Assembly (NCBI GenBank): GCA_036877525.1
Contig: JAZGTH010000008.1
Span: 2,384,001-2,448,000, forward strand
From: Chromobotia macracanthus
Taxonomy: Eukaryota; Chordata; Actinopteri; Cypriniformes; Botiidae
Reading direction: 5' to 3'
Length of the DNA stretch: 64,000 bases
A program made the position numbers and the translations under genes. The notes beneath the pieces are model-generated. The model was given only the letters and a program-made list of their open reading frames with translations. It had not been told where the DNA came from and made no database searches. The first letter of the stretch is position 1. Every line of letters begins with the position of its first letter. Shown here piece by piece: positions 63,335-64,000 of the stretch.

Positions 63335-64000
63335 AGCCCTACCTGTGCACATGCCTGGACAAGGGGCAGCATGTATATTGAGAATAGCAGAGGGCCTAAA
63401 ACAGATCCTTGTGCAGGCCATAGGTTACTGGTGCTACTTTAGATGATTCACTGTTTAAATGAACTAAATGGTAACTGTCAGACAGGTAAGATCTAAACCA
63501 CTGTAATGCCTGCCCCTGAATATGAATGTAGTTTTGTAATCAATCTAAAAGTATTTCATGATCTATAGTGTCAAATGCAGCACTAAAATCCAGTAAAACT
63601 AGTACCAATGCAGCCTTGGTCTGATGCTGGAAGTAAATCATTTGTAATTCTGACGAGCACAGTTTGTGTGCATTGATATGATTTTTATCTGTAAGAAGAA
63701 GCACAGCTGAGTGAATACAACTTTTTCTAATATTTTAAACATAAATACTAAATTGTTGGTCAATTCATTTGGATCTAGTTGTGGTTTCTTTTGAGATTAA
63801 GCGGCCTAATAATTGCCAGCTTGAAGGGTCTTGGTGCATAGACTAGACATAAAGAGGATTTATTATTATTGAGACTATTGAGGTTTTCAGCTACTGGTAA
63901 CAGCTCTTTCCGTAGTATAGTTGGTTTGGGGCCTAATAAGCATGTAGTAGGTTTAGATGAAAGGATAAGTTTATTTAGCATTTAAGCTTTTCATGAGGAT
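63335..64000 (-). pseudogene. L2-clade LINE reverse transcriptase, decayed and cut by the window end
   Basis: Translated leftward, the sequence shows the reverse transcriptase landmarks in order. First comes VLVLLDFSAAFDTIDHEILL (63544-63605), then QNYI...GQALQWFRSYLSDS (about 63481-63540), then a damaged PQGSVLGPLL and FSIYMLPL (63361-63412). These are the FDT-D-H, W-YL and PQGS-LGP blocks of non-LTR polymerases, and IYMLPL is typical of the L2 clade. In-frame stops (for example after EILLD) and frameshifts make it inactive. The catalytic YADD block would lie left of 63361 and is not preserved. Such elements supply the enzyme for the V-SINEs seen elsewhere in the window. Confidence 0.8.

Noticed and set aside
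1..64000. CRISPR array, operon, plasmid or phage features
   Set aside because: Spaced repeats, ribosome binding sites and gene packing of prokaryotes are absent; the sequence is vertebrate nuclear DNA.

Overview
The window looks like nuclear DNA from a ray-finned fish, most likely a cyprinid. It is AT-rich and gene-poor, and it has long introns or intergenic stretches, GT-AG splice signals, one CpG-rich promoter-like block and many microsatellites. It also carries old copies of typical teleost repeats: V-SINE type tRNA-derived SINEs with the 'aagtcactttggataaaagc' tail, short DNA elements with TTCACCCAAAAATGAAAATT-type ends, an L2-clade LINE and an LTR. There is no prokaryotic-style gene packing, and nearly every open reading frame over 60 codons is a chance frame.

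The only gene I can place with reasonable support is on the minus strand. A CpG-rich block at about 24.4-25.5 kb would hold its promoter and a non-coding first exon, which ends in a consensus splice donor at 24352. After an intron of about 18.7 kb, a second exon at 5609-5425 has a good acceptor, three in-frame ATGs, a clear signal-peptide core and a GTAAGT donor. The gene then runs left, at least to 5.4 kb and probably out of the window. Its protein is secreted or membrane-bound. I cannot name it, because only about 25 residues of signal peptide are visible. A possible further minus-strand exon (1156-997) is in the wrong phase to follow directly.

Right of the CpG block, weaker plus-strand signals exist. 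There is a donor at 25547, and a terminal-exon-like block at 33281-33373 (strong acceptor, 30 codons, stop). They may belong to a divergent transcript, but nothing ties them together.

The rest, about 33.4-62 kb, looks intergenic or intronic. It holds four V-SINE copies, DNA-element fragments, simple repeats, a CTCF-like site and several less AT-rich stretches that look like conserved non-coding elements. The right end (62.2-64.0 kb) is a decayed minus-strand L2 LINE split by an LTR-like insertion. I see no rRNA or true tRNA gene, no CRISPR array and no convincing new gene system.
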